Origin: Lachnospiraceae bacterium
GTDB taxonomy: Bacteria; Bacillota; Clostridia; Lachnospirales; Lachnospiraceae
Length of the DNA: 64,000 nucleotides
Assembly: GCA_015057025.1 (NCBI GenBank)
Contig: SVFD01000001.1
Coordinates: 496,001 to 560,000, forward strand
Reading direction: 5' to 3'
Shown: in pieces, positions 63,588 to 64,000 of the stretch
Numbering within the stretch: position 1 is the first letter of the stretch
How the letters are laid out: each line of letters begins with the position of its first letter
Program-made: the position numbers and the translations under genes
The notes under the pieces: model-generated
Database searches by the model: none
Told to the model about the DNA's origin: nothing
The model's input: the letters and a program-made list of their open reading frames with translations, nothing else

Positions 63588-63624
63588 ATATAAATGTGTA
63601 CGTAAAGTGGGTATGTGTATGGAG
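63588..63624 (+). pseudogene. Second short remnant of the WXG gene
   Basis: 37 bases match 57464-57500 at 32 positions by my alignment, corresponding to residues around 'ECVRKVRLCME' of the WXG domain. It lies just after the stop of the preceding lipoprotein gene and is followed by a stop codon. This is the part that is missing from the 60245 pseudogene. Confidence 0.7.
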
Positions 63625-63669
63625 AGATGGTGATTTAATCAATGTCTTTACCAGAAGGAGGAACAAAAA

Positions 63670-64000
63670 GTGAGAAAGAAATGGTCCATATTGTGGATAA
63701 TACCTGCACTATTTTTACATTTGTGCATTATTGTACATGCTACAGAGACTGATGCAGGAAATGAGAATAAATCAAGTGTTTTACAATTAGTCGTAATGTA
63801 CACGGATGAAGACGGCATAGAGCATCCGGTACAGGGAGGAAGCGGTTTTTTAATTGGCGATGAAGAATCCGGAGCCGGTTATGTAATTACGGCAAAAGAA
63901 GTTACCACTGTTTCTGAGGCGATTGCAGAGCAGGTGGTAGAACTATATACAGAAGATAAAGAAGTTGCAGAACTTGATTATACGATTAAGGCAGTAATCA
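63670..64000 (+). CDS. Trypsin-like peptidase domain protein, N-terminal part (cut by the window end)
   Basis: 110 codons are seen, open to the last base. GTG 63670 follows GAAGGAGG. A signal/membrane segment (about 6-24) precedes 'VQGGSGFLIGDEE' and 'GYVITAKEVTTVSE' (about 54-82), the usual start of a chymotrypsin/HtrA fold. In active members the second motif carries the catalytic His ('TNxHV'); here the position reads Glu (TAKEV), so this may be an inactive, binding version. The Asp and Ser motifs lie beyond the window. Confidence 0.65.
   Translation, partial: MRKKWSILWIIPALFLHLCIIVHATETDAGNENKSSVLQLVVMYTDEDGIEHPVQGGSGFLIGDEESGAGYVITAKEVTTVSEAIAEQVVELYTEDKEVAELDYTIKAVI

Overview
The window is low-GC, densely coded Bacillota DNA. 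It most resembles a Lachnospiraceae-type gut anaerobe. The grounds are strong GGAGG ribosome sites, sporulation genes (spoVAD, spoVAE), a CIRCE element, a delta subunit of DNA polymerase III, ComEA/ComEC, and several LytTR regulators and GNAT enzymes typical of that family. Nothing in the sequence names a species. No tRNA, rRNA, CRISPR array, insertion sequence or prophage was seen.

Region 1 (1-13.5 kb) is mixed housekeeping. It starts with the radical-SAM/DNA-metabolism pair, followed by a convergent GAF-diguanylate cyclase, a CHASE2 adenylate cyclase, biotin ligase and a histidine phosphatase. A spoVAD...spoVAE group follows, split by an EamA permease and a glucose-type PTS IICBA. Three minus-strand genes end the region: a LytTR regulator, a DUF1294 protein and argG. 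Region 2 (13.6-17.7 kb) is the arginine locus: argG is divergent from GNAT-argJ-argB-argD, and the intergenic region carries helically phased TGCAT/ATGCA boxes that look like ArgR operators. Region 3 (17.7-29.9 kb) holds an orphan solute-binding protein, comEA, a two-component system, a GerMN lipoprotein, comEC, apt, a purine permease and holA. Region 4 (30-43.3 kb) holds mutY, ybaK, an ECF S component with a P-loop kinase-like partner, a DUF362 protein, glyA, a PrsA-like foldase, htpG behind a CIRCE element, a PurF-like protein lacking the catalytic Cys, and carB. Region 5 (43.3-49.7 kb) holds an EF-hand-like protein, an MBOAT/SGNH O-acylation pair, a promoter-to-terminator unit that looks like a structured noncoding RNA of about 280 nt, a GNAT protein and an Mrp/NBP35 ATPase.

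Region 6 (49.7 kb to the end) is the most unusual part. A LytTR response regulator is followed by a strong terminator. Next come two perfect 12-bp direct repeats with a 21-bp period, lying just upstream of a promoter. That promoter appears to drive one long gene series: PP2C phosphatase, transmembrane Ser/Thr kinase, a small membrane protein with seven Thr-x-x-Leu-type motifs, a 1215-residue Ig-like surface protein, and a 628-residue protein with an N-terminal WXG-type helical domain and a C-terminal phage-tail-lysozyme-like domain. Four membrane-anchored or lipoprotein genes follow; three are paralogues and look like candidate immunity genes. Two degraded pieces of the WXG gene lie among them. 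The window ends inside a trypsin-like protein whose usual catalytic His position reads Glu.

I read region 6 as a phospho-regulated type VII-secretion-associated cell-wall toxin/immunity module with traces of cassette turnover. The domain calls come from motif recognition; secretion, toxicity and immunity are inferred. No secretion ATPase (EssC) is present inside the window.
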